Assembly: GCA_022457155.1 (NCBI GenBank)
Contig: JAJGOT010000493.1
Span: forward strand, 130,001-194,000
Source of the DNA: Cladopsammia gracilis
Taxonomy: Eukaryota; Cnidaria; Anthozoa; Scleractinia; Dendrophylliidae
Direction: 5' to 3'
DNA: 64,000 nucleotides
The notes under the pieces are model-generated. The model did no database searches. It was given only the letters and a program-made list of their open reading frames with translations, and had not been told where the DNA came from. Numbering within the stretch: position 1 is the first letter of the stretch; every line of letters begins with the position of its first letter. Positions 10,601 to 20,293 of the stretch are shown in pieces. Position numbers and translations under genes: made by a program.

Positions 10601-12913
10601 CGACCCAGGATCTGATTCGTGCCGCGGCCAACACGTTTAACCTGTCTGAGGATTCATTTGCATTGTGGTAAGAAGCTTTTAAGTTCTTGTTTTATTCAAT
10701 CTTTTCCATGCTTTCGAGACGAACATCGTTTTGTTTTTACTCAGCCTGTGTCATAGCGTATTGTGGGTACCAACTGTCAATCTGTCTTAAAGGCCCATCG
10801 TCACTTACCGTGATGCACCGCACATTGTTTATTTTGATTTGGACCCAGATAAATGCGATCTCTCGCGAAGTGAAATTTTTGCCTCTCATCTCCAGGAAGA
10901 AATGAACACTGAGTTTGAAATTTCGTTCGACATTAATTTTAAAATTTATTAGTCCCAAGAAGCGGTCCTGTTAGATATCAAAAGCCCGTATAACATGTCT
11001 CGCATTTTGTCTGGGGCCGCTTAACCCGCCTTAAGCCCCTTTCCCACATACACGAATTTTCGTACGGTCGATCACGATTTTGGAATGTTTAAAAATTGCG
11101 GTCTACCGTGGCAATATGCGCGCGAATCATCAAGATGCTGTTGCGGTCGACTACGGCAACGCTACGGTGGTACTACGATGCTACTACGAAGGTGTTACGT
11201 TTGTCTAAGAATTTGTTTGTGCAACGATGTACCACGATTTTTTTGACATGTCAAAAAGAATCGTGGTCCTTTCAGGTGTCGTCACGGTCCATTAAGGCGC
11301 ACCACGAATTGCTACGGTCGACCACGAATTTCGTCCCGACGCCACTGTGATTTTTAAAAATTAAAAAATCGTGATCGACCGTACGAAAATTCGTGTATGT
11401 GGGAAAGGGGCTTAAGTGTAGCTCCAGGCAACTCCAGTCGCCGAGGCAGTCTTCGATAGTTCCCTTTGAAAACATTTTCACGTCGTGGGTCGCGATAAAC
11501 CTCCTGCTATTTTTGCCGAAAGTTTAAGGTCGATACCGCTTAAAACGAAACCTCCAGAGAGCCGAGAAGTGTTTGTATTTTGTGGGCTGTTCTGTCGGCG
11601 TATCTGATTTGCATCGGGCATATTTGGTGAGCTCCGCTGGCGGAGGACATTTTATCGGCTTCAGAAGTTTGCATCGAAAACAATTCGACGGCTAGGGAGG
11701 GGGAAAACCTCCTTCAACTTCCATGGAATATTTCACATAGTTGCTGGCAAAAACGACTCAATCTGTTGCGAGCCGAGAAGTTTGAGCTTTTTCTGTTGTC
11801 TACATCTCCAGGGAGCATTATTCATTCCGGTCGAACGGTCACGGTTATCGATGGTAAGATTCAAATGTCAACTCCCCGGTCAACTCACAGTATCTGAAAA
11901 ACGAATGTACTAAAAAATGACAATGAAAAGATTCGATGATAAATCTTAACTAGTAGGCAATCTAATATACCTATTTCCTTTCCACGGACGACCGAATTTC
12001 TGAGGTAAACCTTTTGAAGGTTCTCGTTTCTTGACAGCCGGCCTCGAGCCTTCGGCGGCGTTGCTTAGAAAACGTATCAGTAACGATGGAAAATAAAAGA
12101 AAACATACAAAAACAAGATGCAATGCCTTGAATAGGAATTAAATATTTGAAAGAAATGATCTTGAAGTTAATAGACGATACAGATTCTCCGATGTTAACG
12201 GATTTTTGAGGAATCAAACTTTCCCGACACAAAACTGGATTTTCGTGGCCCCAGAAATTCTAGAACGCCCGAAATGAATCACGGTAAGTGACGAGGGGTC
12301 TTTAACGTATTGTTCGTGACCTTTGCACATTCCTAACACCAGTCGTATGCTGAAACAACTGAGCTACAGGGAAACTTGTGGTGGGTTCCGCCATTTTATT
12401 ATGCTAATATATGTGACATACTTCATACTGCCAGGATATGTCAAGTGCGTCAGTATTGTTGTTGTTTGACCCTTTCACTCTCTGAGTCAATAATGAAGAC
12501 ATGTAGTGTTGTTCTAACTTTGGAGTTTGTGGACGAAATCCTATGGTGTGATCATTCAAATGAAACCTCTTCAGCAGTACTTTTGCATGATACCATTTGT
12601 TTTCTTTAATATTTTACCAAATGAAATTTGGGATTTTTCTTGAATTTTGATTTTTGGCACTCCTGGGAGTTAGAGGGTTACAGTAAATCATGTTGAATGT
12701 TCAACAAACTCAATTCCTTTGTCTCATTACAAGCACGGATTCTACTTTCTGTGCGTCACTAGCACTGAGTTTGCAGTTTATTTCTGTTCATTTCTTAGGT
12801 GCATGAAAGACGGCCAACTTTCAGCCCTTCAAAATAAGGATCTGGAAGGAATGCTGAGCTCTCCAGCAACCAATAAAGAAACGATTTATTGCTATGAAAA
12901 TAAGCCCGAGTAA
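1634..12913 (+). CDS. ncf2-like: NCF2-like (p67phox/NOXA1-type) NADPH oxidase activator, copy A, 5'-partial
   Basis: Eight spliced exons are visible: 1634-1716, 2542-2650, 2976-3110, 6080-6193, 8957-9004, 9350-9427, 10159-10667 and 12799-12913 (stop TAA). All have AG/GT borders and phases that join without a break. The first exon, present in copy B at 21810-22019, lies outside the window; with it the protein would be 466 residues. Exons 2-4 read as the TPR region that in p67phox binds Rac-GTP (LRGNKLINYQQLGLKYKL). Exons 5-6 give FLGKSQVVAAQEL, matching the family's oxidase activation motif. Exon 8 is a long proline- and arginine-rich linker (PxxP runs such as PPNRPLPVLPVRP) followed by a PB1 domain that ends at the stop. 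No SH3 domain is visible, unlike vertebrate p67phox. The expected role is cytosolic activation of a NOX enzyme. Family assignment is strong; the oxidase partner is inferred. Confidence 0.85.
3620..4345 (+). repeat. Splice-acceptor minisatellite, intron 4 of copy A (left block)
   Basis: About nine units of 77-80 bases, with unit cores (CAGGCGGGAGAGAATGTAGA) at 3673, 3750, 3840, 3925, 4003, 4081, 4159, 4236 and 4314. Each unit carries a pyrimidine tract, a CAG or AATCAG acceptor, and a copy of the first codons of exon 5 (AGENVELLQ), and then reads ATG GGA TAG. The source is the real intron 4/exon 5 junction at 6079/6080. The long minus-strand frames over this array are artefacts of the repeat. 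Confidence 0.85.
4352..5712. mobile_element. Unclassified 1.36-kb insertion splitting the acceptor minisatellite
   Basis: The minisatellite unit is interrupted at about 4350 and resumes at about 5713. The ends are G/C homopolymer-rich: GGGGCTTTAGCCCCCC at left, and at right two copies of a CTTTAGCCCCCTCACTTTA-type block with GTGCCCGCGGGC. Inside are an AAAT-rich microsatellite and no recognisable protein. The class is unknown; the near-palindromic GGGGCTTTAGCCCC ends suggest a fold-back element. Confidence 0.45.
5078..5170. repeat. AAAT/AAT microsatellite
   Basis: A run of AATA and TAAA repeats with minor interruptions inside the 4352-5712 insertion. Confidence 0.85.
5713..6079 (+). repeat. 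Splice-acceptor minisatellite, intron 4 of copy A (right block)
   Basis: Five CAGGCGGGAG cores lie exactly 78 bases apart, at 5765, 5843, 5921, 5999 and 6077; the last is the true acceptor of exon 5. Units have TTTCTTTCTGCAG-TCAG just before the core. The exact 78-base spacing (26 codons) keeps the opposite strand open and creates false long ORFs there. Confidence 0.9.
6781..7043. mobile_element. MITE with AGCCTGGTTTCCATATAATC terminal repeats and TAA target duplication
   Basis: The left end AGCCTGGTTTCCATATAATC is inverted at the right (GATTATATGGAAACCAGGCT). TAA flanks both sides (6778-6780 and 7044-7046). The interior consists of GCGATCGC-type palindromes. The 3-bp TWA-type target duplication is typical of PIF/Harbinger-mobilised MITEs. 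Confidence 0.75.
7103..7266 (+). mobile_element. 164-bp MITE, copy 1 (GGGCCTGGTCGCACTACAGT ends)
   Basis: Long inverted ends GGGCCTGGTCGCACTACAGT...CAAAAACAAAAATTAGCC, with a 3-bp direct repeat GAA on both sides. The interior reads AAAAAGCGTGTCGCATCGGAGCGG in pieces shared with copy 2 in opposite order. Confidence 0.75.
7997..8160 (-). mobile_element. 164-bp MITE, copy 2, inverted interior relative to copy 1
   Basis: Same termini as the 7103-7266 copy, but the interior (AAACCGCTCCGGTGGGACACG) is the reverse complement. Direct repeats CAA flank it at 7994-7996 and 8160-8162. Confidence 0.75.
8395..8544. repeat. Palindromic MITE, GTTCGAAAGGTGGATAG family
   Basis: GGCCCCGATTGTTCGAAAGG at the left and CCTTTCGAACAACCGGGGCC at the right. 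The arms pair over about 65 bases (GGATAGTGCTATCCATCGG against CCGGTGGATAGCGCTATCC) around a short AT loop. Confidence 0.8.
9718..9990. repeat. Two adjacent fold-back elements, absent from copy B
   Basis: The first (9718-9827) pairs TTATTGACTGAGT...GGCCGGACGGGAAAATATTTGGC with its inverse. The second (9830-9990) has ATTTTATAATATGAC ends and a GCGGGGC-rich interior. Copy B at about 48593-48598 runs straight from CACCAAGT to CCCCGAGATGATG, so this block was inserted in A or lost in B. Confidence 0.7.
10000..10032. repeat. GAT microsatellite
   Basis: About ten GAT repeats. Copy B has a shorter, interrupted version near 48597-48615. Confidence 0.9.
10787..12305. mobile_element. 1.5-kb TTAA-flanked DNA element, empty site in copy B
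   Basis: The ends TTAAAGGCCCATCGTCACTT and AAGTGACGAGGGGTCTTTAA are inverted copies that continue ACCGTGAT. TTAA is present at 10787-10790 and 12302-12305. Copy B at about 50250-50265 reads straight across (CAATCTATCTAAACGTATTG), which proves that this block is an insertion. It contains no transposase and carries a nested MITE at 11031-11415. The TTAA target suggests a piggyBac- or Harbinger-like mover. Confidence 0.75.
11031..11415. mobile_element. MITE with TTAAGCCCCTTTCCCACATA ends
   Basis: The terminal inverted repeats are about 50 bases long (TTAAGCCCCTTTCCCACATA, then ACGAATTTTCGTACGGTCGA). The body has repeated GTCGACCACG-like words (TACGGTCGACCACGAATT). Nested inside the 10787-12305 element. 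Confidence 0.8.
12468..12681. repeat. Dispersed repeat (CATTCAAATGAAA family), also at 50410-50630 and 41450-41755
   Basis: It begins TTTGACCCTTTCACTCTCTG and ends CCTGGGAGTTAGAGGGTTAC, an inverted pairing of GTTTGACCC/CACTC with GAGTTAGAGGGTTAC. The core GTGATCATTCAAATGAAACC is shared with a three-unit tandem array in copy B intron 5. Present at the orthologous place in both gene copies, so it predates the duplication. Confidence 0.6.
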
Positions 12914-13350
12914 AGATATTTTGAGAAGCTAGTTGAAAGACATCCAAGTAATTTTTGTTATTTAATGCTCGACTGTAAAGCGCTATATATTTTTTGAATT
13001 ACATATTTTTGTGTCATGATCATCCAGTCGAGATAACGAATGTGCTAATACGGGTCCAGATTGCGATGGGAAAAATCCCTTTTCTAACTTGATTCGCTGT
13101 AGAAGAACAAAATTAATGATAGAACTTCTCAAATGATGAATGATAGAACTTAATTAATGATAATTAATGATATAGAACTTCTCAATAAATGAATGCTAGA
13201 CTTAATTAAGAATAATTAATGATAGAACGTCTCAAAGACGCTATAACAAGAGAAAATGAGGAGAAAACAAACAACCATTTATGCGAATTATCTCCCAAGA
13301 AAGTAAAATAATACTTTTAGCTATATTGATGCCTTTTATTCGCGTGGGTT

Positions 13351-13971
13351 TTAAGGTAATTCCCTGGAAAAAGAATCTGTCATAGATTTGCAATGAAACT
13401 TGGCACAAATATTGAACAAGTCATGAAGGTTCCAAAATTGCAACAAAAATGAGGGGTCACCGTGCTCGTTTTAGTGGTATACTGCTGACGAATACAGTGT
13501 TTAAAGGCATTTTCAGGCAATAACCGCGTGAAGCTAATATGCTCAATATTTCCACTGCATATTGATATTTCGCGTATAAGTTGACTTTATACATATGTAT
13601 AGTCGTCTGTATCATAGAAAACGTGTCCAAAAAGCTTTAAATTTACTGAACACTCGAACAGTAGACGGTTGCTTGGTGTTTGGTCCTCTACCCAAAATGG
13701 CTTTCTTCGTAGGATTTCTATAAACTGTGCAAAATCTGATCATAGATTTTTGCTCACTTTTTAAATTTGCGTTGGGAACACTGTCCTGATTGAATTTATG
13801 TAGTATAAAATGGGGGTCACCGTGCTCGATTTTGCGCTAGCGCTCACAGAGTCCTTTTCTATCGTGGGAAAGGCCGGCTTTCCTCACAAAAGCCGCCATT
13901 TTTTTCAATCTGATGTGGCAATGTTTATGCGCAGTTGGGGTGCGCAGTGCAAAACCAGGGAATCACCTTAA
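13351..13971. mobile_element. TTAA-flanked element with AAGGTAATTCCCTGG ends
   Basis: The ends TTAAGGTAATTCCCTGG and CCAGGGAATCACCTTAA are inverted. Copy B diverges from A exactly here (51353), so this is an insertion or the right edge of the duplicated block. The interior repeats the phrase GGGGTCACCGTGCTCG twice. No ORF of note. Confidence 0.65.
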
Positions 13972-14099
13972 GGTGGCTCCAAGTAGTTTTTTTGGGTCAC
14001 ACTTCCCTTTTTGAATGCGCTTATACATAATCTTACTTTAGCTCAATAACTCTGAATTTGATACCAGATGTTAGGCTTGGATGAAAGTTTTGGATGATG

Positions 14100-14833
14100 C
14101 TCTTTTTATGCCAATCAACGTTTCCATAGCAACGGTAAACAAATATGACGAAAAGCAGTTTTTCCAAAATATCTTTCGATTTTGGGGCTACTCGCGACAG
14201 GCGAATAAATGCGCTATATTCTACACTGTGCAGCACACTAAATGGGAAAATTTCAAACAAATTGAACTGTTCGATTTTGAATAATTCGCTAAAACATTTT
14301 TAACACGTGTTTTTTCATGTTTGAAATATAAACGGTCAAAACATTCCATAGGTTTCACAAATTATCATTAAATTACCACAGAAAGTTTCCTCAGACTAAA
14401 ATTATTACTCCCTGCAAGTAGCTCTGACTAATTCCTCGGCAATAAAGAGATCAAGCCTTTGATTCAAATGTAGTTTAAAAAGAGTGAAAACGTCAAGCAA
14501 AACTGCATTTGAGTGAAAAGCTCGATCTCTTTATTGCCAAGGAGTTAGTCTGGGGAAACTTCCTGTTATAATTTAATGATAATTTGTGAGACCTATGGAA
14601 TGTTTTGACCGCTTACATTTCAAACATGAAAAACACGTGTTAAATGTTTCAGCGATTCATTCAAAATCGAACAGTTTAATTTGTTTGAAATTTTCCCGTT
14701 TAGAGTGCTAGACTGTGTAGATTATAGCGCATTTATTTGCTTGTTGTGTGTAGCCCCAAAATCGAAAGATAATTAGGAAAAACTGTTTTTCGCCATGTTT
14801 GTTTACCGTTGCTATGGAAACGCCGATTAGCAT
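14100..14833. repeat. Large palindrome with arms of about 330 bases
   Basis: The left arm (ATGCCAATCAACGTTTCC ... CACGTGTTTTTTCATG ... AGTTTCCTCAGACTAA) returns in reverse order and complement at 14500-14830 (TTAGTCTGGGGAAACTT ... CATGAAAAACACGTG ... GGAAACGCCGATTAGCAT). The centre lies near 14470. It separates the spacer from the first E element. Arms differ by scattered substitutions and small indels. Confidence 0.8.
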
Positions 14834-15716
14834 AATATATGTAGATAGGCTAAGCCTATAACAGCGTCGCTCTCTGAACAGAAAGCCGATAATAAACTTA
14901 ACTGAGGTGAAAGGTCGGAAACACAAGAATTAAGATTGAAGGCCGGGCTATTTTTCAATTTTAGCAATTCTCAAAAACACTGGACTTACGCGACCGTCTG
15001 CACAGTACATTTGGACCGTACAAAGGTCACAAAAACAACTTTTTCTCCATCTTGATACTAGTAAGACTAGTTTCCAACAAAATACATCTGTTGCTTATCA
15101 AAAATTGTCCGAGAAACTGATTTGGAAATCAAAATGGCAAAAAATACACAAACATATTTGCATAAGGCCACGCGAGTGAAGTTTAGAACTATAAAATCCA
15201 AGTTTTGTTTTGTTTACATAAAATCGCTTTTCAACCTATGTAATGAATGAACAAACATAAAAATGGCCAACACAATCTTCTTTCGAAAAATTTATTTATT
15301 TATGTATTTATTATTTGTTATGTTTAAAAACAAAACGTGAACCATCTTATAGCTCATCAAGGCCGAGCTGTCTTCGATGAAAGAAATTTAAGCACGTTTA
15401 TAAACAATTCTCCAAAACTAGCGAGAAGACAAAGAAAAAGTCAATCACAGATTGATATCAACATAAATTCCCATCGAAAAATGTAATCTGTTTTACCTTT
15501 AAGCCCCTCGCTTGCTTGGAAATTCTTCAAATCTTTGTTTGTGAAATCCGTAATGAAAACAAACATCTCGGATGTTGTGTGGCGTCATACACGCATGTTT
15601 TGCGACGTGATACGCGCCCGCGAACTAATTGTATCCAACACGGGCGCACGGCGCGCGGCAGCGGCACACGCGCGACCGCGAAACATTCCGCTAGCCATGT
15701 CCATGAAAAATGACGG
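14834..15716 (+). mobile_element. E-family element, copy E1 (3' end displaced)
   Basis: Starts ATATATGTAGATAGGCTAAG and runs through the family landmarks (GAACTAAGGTGA-like motif, GCGACCGTCTGCACAGTAC, CAATCACAGATTGATATCAA, ACATTCCGCTAGCCATG). At 15716 it is cut by a fold-back insertion, so the terminal hairpin is missing. Confidence 0.75.
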
Positions 15717-15999
15717 GCCTCCAACAGTCCTTTCTGATTGGATGATAACAAACAATGCCATTTCATAAATTCGTCCCCGGGAGGGGAAGCAGGGGAACTT
15801 TCTACTAACCAGCCTGGGGTGAAGCGAATGGCGTCTTGCTGGGCTCATTCCATCACGCGCCATTCGTTTCACCCCGGGATGGTAAGTGTAAAGTTCGTTG
15901 CTGATTATATTATATTTGCCCGCAGGACGAATTTATGAAAGCGCATTGTTTGTTGTCATCCAATCAGAAAGGAGCAAACGGTGTGACTGTTGGAGGCCT
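15717..15999. repeat. Fold-back element with GGCCTCCAACAGT ends
   Basis: GGCCTCCAACAGTCCTTTCTG at left, cut to its first 20 bases, pairs with the reverse at 15980-15999 (ACTGTTGGAGGCC). TGATTGGATGATAACAAACA pairs with TGTTTGTTGTCATCCAATCA, and GGGGTGAAGCGAATGGCG with CGCCATTCGTTTCACCCC. It lies in the E1 3' end. Confidence 0.75.
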
Positions 16000-16370
16000 G
16001 CACACATTTTACCAGCCGCGGTGTTTTCGAGCTTCGAATGCTGGATTTCTCGATAATATATATAGTTACTCATGCGCGAAGCGGCATGAGGTAAGGTTTC
16101 GGCTCCGTTTTTCTTGTTTTTATTATTTTTATTTTTTTGTGTCACGATTTTGCATGCAAATTTATGCACGCATATTTTAAATTGTACACTTCCGGTTTAT
16201 AGCTTTGCCACTACACTTCCTGTTTAGTGACTTCCGGCTACTCTCACTTCCGGTAAAAGAGCGTTACTCAAGTGTCACGACAGCGTCTCCTACAACCCTA
16301 CTTACATTAGCAATGTTCATGTTTGGTATATATAAGACTTAGAAGAATCATTCCCTTCATTATGGTACAG

Positions 16371-16870
16371 ATTTAATGAACACCGTCGTACTATAGATAA
16401 TCCTAACACCAAGTCTAAACCTACTACAGCCGCTGAACATTTTCTCTCCTCTCCTAATCACACTGCTAATGACATGCAACTAATCCCCATTGAAAAAATT
16501 TTCTCTAACCGAGACTCGATTCGTAAGGCCAAAGAAGCTTTTTTAATTTCAAAAGGCAGAACACTTTTTCCTCACGGCCTTAACATTCGCGAAGAAATAT
16601 ACTAATTATTCACTTTTGTATTAGTTCACGCCTTTCATTGTTTTCTGTATATTTTTCATTATCAGCTATTTTTATTTCTATCTATCATTGTTATTTTTTT
16701 AGGCGTTGCCCTACGTATTTCCGTTGTTACGTATACATGTCGACCACATATAAAAAGCCAATGTAAATTTTACCCCATTGTACCTGAAGAAGGCTGGTTT
16801 GGCCAGCCGAAATATAGTACACCTTTTAAATTTGTATCTACGTTGTATCGGTCCTTGCTTTTTTTAGTTT
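16371..16870 (+). mobile_element. 5'-truncated Penelope-like retroelement fragment (GIY-YIG endonuclease C-terminus)
   Basis: The frame 16371-16605 encodes about 78 residues ending at a TAA: FNEHRRTIDNP..., AAEHFLSSPNHTANDMQL, then IRKAKEAFLISKGRTLFPHG and a short tail. This order matches the C-terminal GIY-YIG region of Penelope-like elements. The 3' tail has GAAGAAGGCTGGTTTGGCCA, typical of such tails. The 12-base sequence ATTATGGTACAG occurs at 16359-16370 and again at 16871-16882, bracketing the fragment as a target-site duplication. No reverse transcriptase remains. Confidence 0.7.
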
Positions 16871-16959
16871 ATTATGGTACAGCCTTTATTTCCAAAACAA
16901 TCAATAGTAAACGATGACTGAATGAAAGGAGTACTCTTCGCCATATCGGACATCTTCTT

Positions 16960-17391
16960 ACTGCAGATTCAGGTTGAGCGTTTAACGGTCTGAGTTGTCG
17001 CGTTCGTTGCAATGGTTGGTTGATTGCGTTGCGAGGCAAAATGACAGCCGTTGCTAGGCGGAAATGACGACGTTCTTTCTTTCTACAAACGCGCTGTTTT
17101 CTAGGCTCATCAGGTCTTCCTCAACAAAAAATACTAGAGTTATTCTTTTTGCAGAATAGTAGGAGTATTCTATCTTGATTTCAATCGCCATGATACTGGT
17201 AAGATCCAAGACGCGAATAACTCTTTTAGAAAAGAAATCGCTAGACGATCGACAACATGCTTTTTCCCAGACAGAACGTCGTCATTCCCGCCTAGCAACG
17301 GCTGTCATTTTGCCTCGCAACGCAATCAATCAACCGTGACAACAAACGCGACAACTCAGACCGTTAAACGCTCAACCTGAATCCGCAGTAT
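16960..17391. repeat. Fold-back element with arms of about 115 bases
   Basis: ACTGCAGATTCAGGTTGAGC...CAAAATGACAGCCGTTGC at left is inverted at right (GCAACGGCTGTCATTTTGCC...GCTCAACCTGAATCCGCAGT). The central 190 bases are also loosely palindromic (GAGTTATTCTTTTTGCAG against GCGAATAACTCTTTTAG). Confidence 0.8.
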
Positions 17392-17460
17392 CATGTTTAA
17401 AATATATCATAAAACTCATTTACGCATGGGCATGAGTAAAGGCTGCTAGGAGCCTCTTGT

Positions 17461-19835
17461 TAGCCTTAGCCTAACAGCGGCGCCCTCTGAAGACCCTCTG
17501 AACAAGCTTAACTAAGATGAAACTTAACTTAGGTGAAAGGTCGGAAGCACAAGAATTAAGATTGACGACCGTGCTATTTTTCAATTTTAGCAATTCTGAA
17601 AAGCAGTATTACCCGACCGTCTGCGCAGTAGATTTAGACCGTACAAAAGTTCACAAAAACAACTTTTTCTCCGTCTAGAATAACTATTACGACTATTTTC
17701 TGAATAAAATAGAGTTGTTGCTTGTCAAAAAATGCCCGAGAAACTGATTTGCCAAAATACACAAACATATTTGCATAAGGCGACGCGAGTATAAAATCTA
17801 AGTCTTGTTTTGTTTACATAAAATCGCTTTTCAATCTATGTAATGAATGAACAAACACATAAAAATGAACAACACAATTTTCTTTCGAAACATTTTATTG
17901 AAATCTCAATTAGGTTAAGTTTAGAAGCAAAACGCGTACAATTACAGTGCATCGAGGCCGAGCCGTGTCTTCGATGAAATTCAAGAAATTAAAATACAAC
18001 TGAATTTAAGCTACACGTTTATAAACAATTCTCCAAAATTAACGAGAACACAAACAAAATGTCAATCACAGATTGATATCAAGATAAATTCCCATCGAAA
18101 AATGTAACTTGTTTTACCTTTAAGTCCCTCCGGCGACTACTGTACTTGGAAATTCTTTAAACCTCCGCTTTGGTGCTGAAATCCGTAAAACGAACCCATC
18201 TCTTCGCATTGCTAAAAACGTATATAGTTCCTCGAAGCAAGATTTTATCCCTGAAAGCTCTTCTTTTTCCACGAAAGCGGCTTCTGAGTATCCCTTAATT
18301 AGTATCCCTAGCTGTCTTGAGTAGCAAACCGCGAAAAACTGCAGGGAAATAACGACTTTAATTCTCCGCTAAACACAACAAAAGAACTAAAGTGTTTACC
18401 GAGCTCACGGCTGTGTGGCCGCGCGTAAAACAAAGTCTTGCTTTCAAGATCCTGGATGTTGTTCCAACATGGGCGGACGGGCACACGCGCGCCCGCGAAA
18501 CATTCCGCTAGCCATGACCATGAAAAAATGACGGCACAGGTTCTAATATATATAGATAGCCCAAGCCTAACAGCGTCGCACTTTGAACAAGCTTAACTAA
18601 GGTGAAACTTAACTAAGGTGAAAGGTTGGAAGCACAAGAATTAAGATTGACGAACGGGCTATTTTCAATTTTAGCAATTCTCAAAAACAGTATTACGCGA
18701 CCGTCTGCACAGTACATTTTTATAGACCGTACAAAAGTTCACAAAAACAACTTTTCTCTGTGTAGAATAACTAGTACCACTAGTTTCCGAATAAAATACA
18801 GTTTTTGTTTGTCAAAAATTGCCCGAGAAACTGATTTGAAAATCAAAAATTGAAAAAATACACAAACATATTTGCATAAGGCGATGCGAGTGAAGATAGA
18901 ACTGTACTATAAAATCAAAGTCTTGTTTTGTTTACATAAAATCGTTTTTCAATCTATCTAATGAATGAACAAACACATAAAAATGCACAGCACAATCTTC
19001 TTTCGAAAAAAATTATTCAAATCTCCATTAGTTTACGTTTAAAAGCAAAACGCGTACCATTATTTAATTAAGCTTATAGCTCATCGAGTTCAAGCTTTCT
19101 TCGATGAAATTCAAGAGATCGATACAACTGAATTTAAGCACGTTTTAAAATCAATTCTCCAAAACTAACAATAACACCAATAAAAAGTCACCCACAGATT
19201 GATATCAACATAAATTCTCATCGAAAACTATAATCTGTTTTACCTTTAAGTCCCTCGCTTGCTTGGAAATTCAAATCGCCGCTTCTGGTTCTGAAATCCG
19301 TAGAAAACAAACATCTCCCGCATTGATAAAAACGTAATACATGAAGTTCCTCGAAGCTAGATTTTATCCCTAAAAGCTCGTCTTTTTCCACTAAAGCGGC
19401 TTCTGAGTATCCCTTAATTAGTATCCTTGTCTTGATTAGCAAACCGCGAAATATTCAGGGAAATAACGCCTTTAATTTAAACGGTTTTCTCCGCTTAGTA
19501 AATTCACAGCAAAACATCAAAGTGTTTTTCTAGCTGATGTGACATTCGGCCGTGTAACCGCGCGAAAAATAAAGCCTCGCTTTGGTTTCAACATGACGTC
19601 GTACGCGCATGTTTTGCGACGTCATACGCGCCCACAATCTAGTCCTGCGCAACGGAGCGACGGCGGAGGGCGGGCACACGCGCGCCCGCGAAACATTCCG
19701 CTAGCCATGACCATGAAAAATGACGGGCATGGTTCTATGAGTATGGGGCTGCGCAGCCAGGCCTTCAGCCTGGCATGTGCTCCGCTATGAGTATGGAGCT
19801 GCGCAGCCAGGCCTTCGGCCTGGCAAGTGCTCCGC
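17461..19835 (+). mobile_element. E-family element, copy E2, interrupted by E3
   Basis: E2 sequence runs 17461-18545 and its last 48 bases reappear at 19788-19835 (TGAGTATGGAGCTGCGCAG, then the hairpin GCCAGGCCTTCGGCCTGGC and CAAGTGCTCCGC). The break point is TTCTA/TGAG. The 5' end (GCCTTAGCCTAACAGC) is slightly diverged. Confidence 0.8.
18546..19785 (+). mobile_element. E-family element, copy E3, nested in E2 (full length, 1240 bp)
   Basis: Begins ATATATATAGATAGCCCAAG and ends GCCTGGCATGTGCTCCGC. TA at 18544-18545 and at 19786-19787 brackets it. The undisturbed sequence TTCTATGAGTATGG is seen in other copies, so the junctions are exact. There are no terminal inverted repeats and no ORF. Landmarks in order: tandem AACTTAACTAAGGTGA, GCGACCGTCTGCACAGTAC, AGATTGATATCAACATAAAT, TGAGTATCCCTTAATTAGTA, CGCGAAACATTCCGCTAGCC, terminal hairpin. 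Confidence 0.85.
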
Positions 19836-20293
19836 TATTATTTGGGGTTTAGCGCTTCGAGTTTTGGACGGATGTAATGGTACGAGAAGAAACCTCTGGG
19901 TTCCAGCTTGCCTGGTGCGGGGTTTGGAAGCCGTGCGATGGGAATTTCTTGGTGAAAATCGGCTCGGCGAAGGAGAGGTCTAAAATCCAGCTTTCCTCCC
20001 TTGTCTCTCTACTATACGCTCAGGTAAACGTCCGATGCAAAACCCTTCAAATCGCTAAAATTCGCCGTTTTCAGCTACAAGAATGACATCACACAATATT
20101 GCAGGTAAAATACGTTTATTTTGATCTTGTATGTAAATATTCATCGCAGTATATTACGATAAGTGAAAATTTTCGATATACCCATACATTTCTTCTAAAT
20201 TTAAAATACGAACAACGGTCGCACAGTTTGTGTGGGTCCCCTGTGCTTAGTTCTGGGCAAATGCACTCAAAAGCCCATTCTATAGTTGTGTGC

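Noticed and set aside
15527..15872. Overlapping ORFs of 65-95 residues on both strands
   Set aside because: They lie in the GC-rich 3' part of E1 and a fold-back element; related E copies do not preserve the frames.
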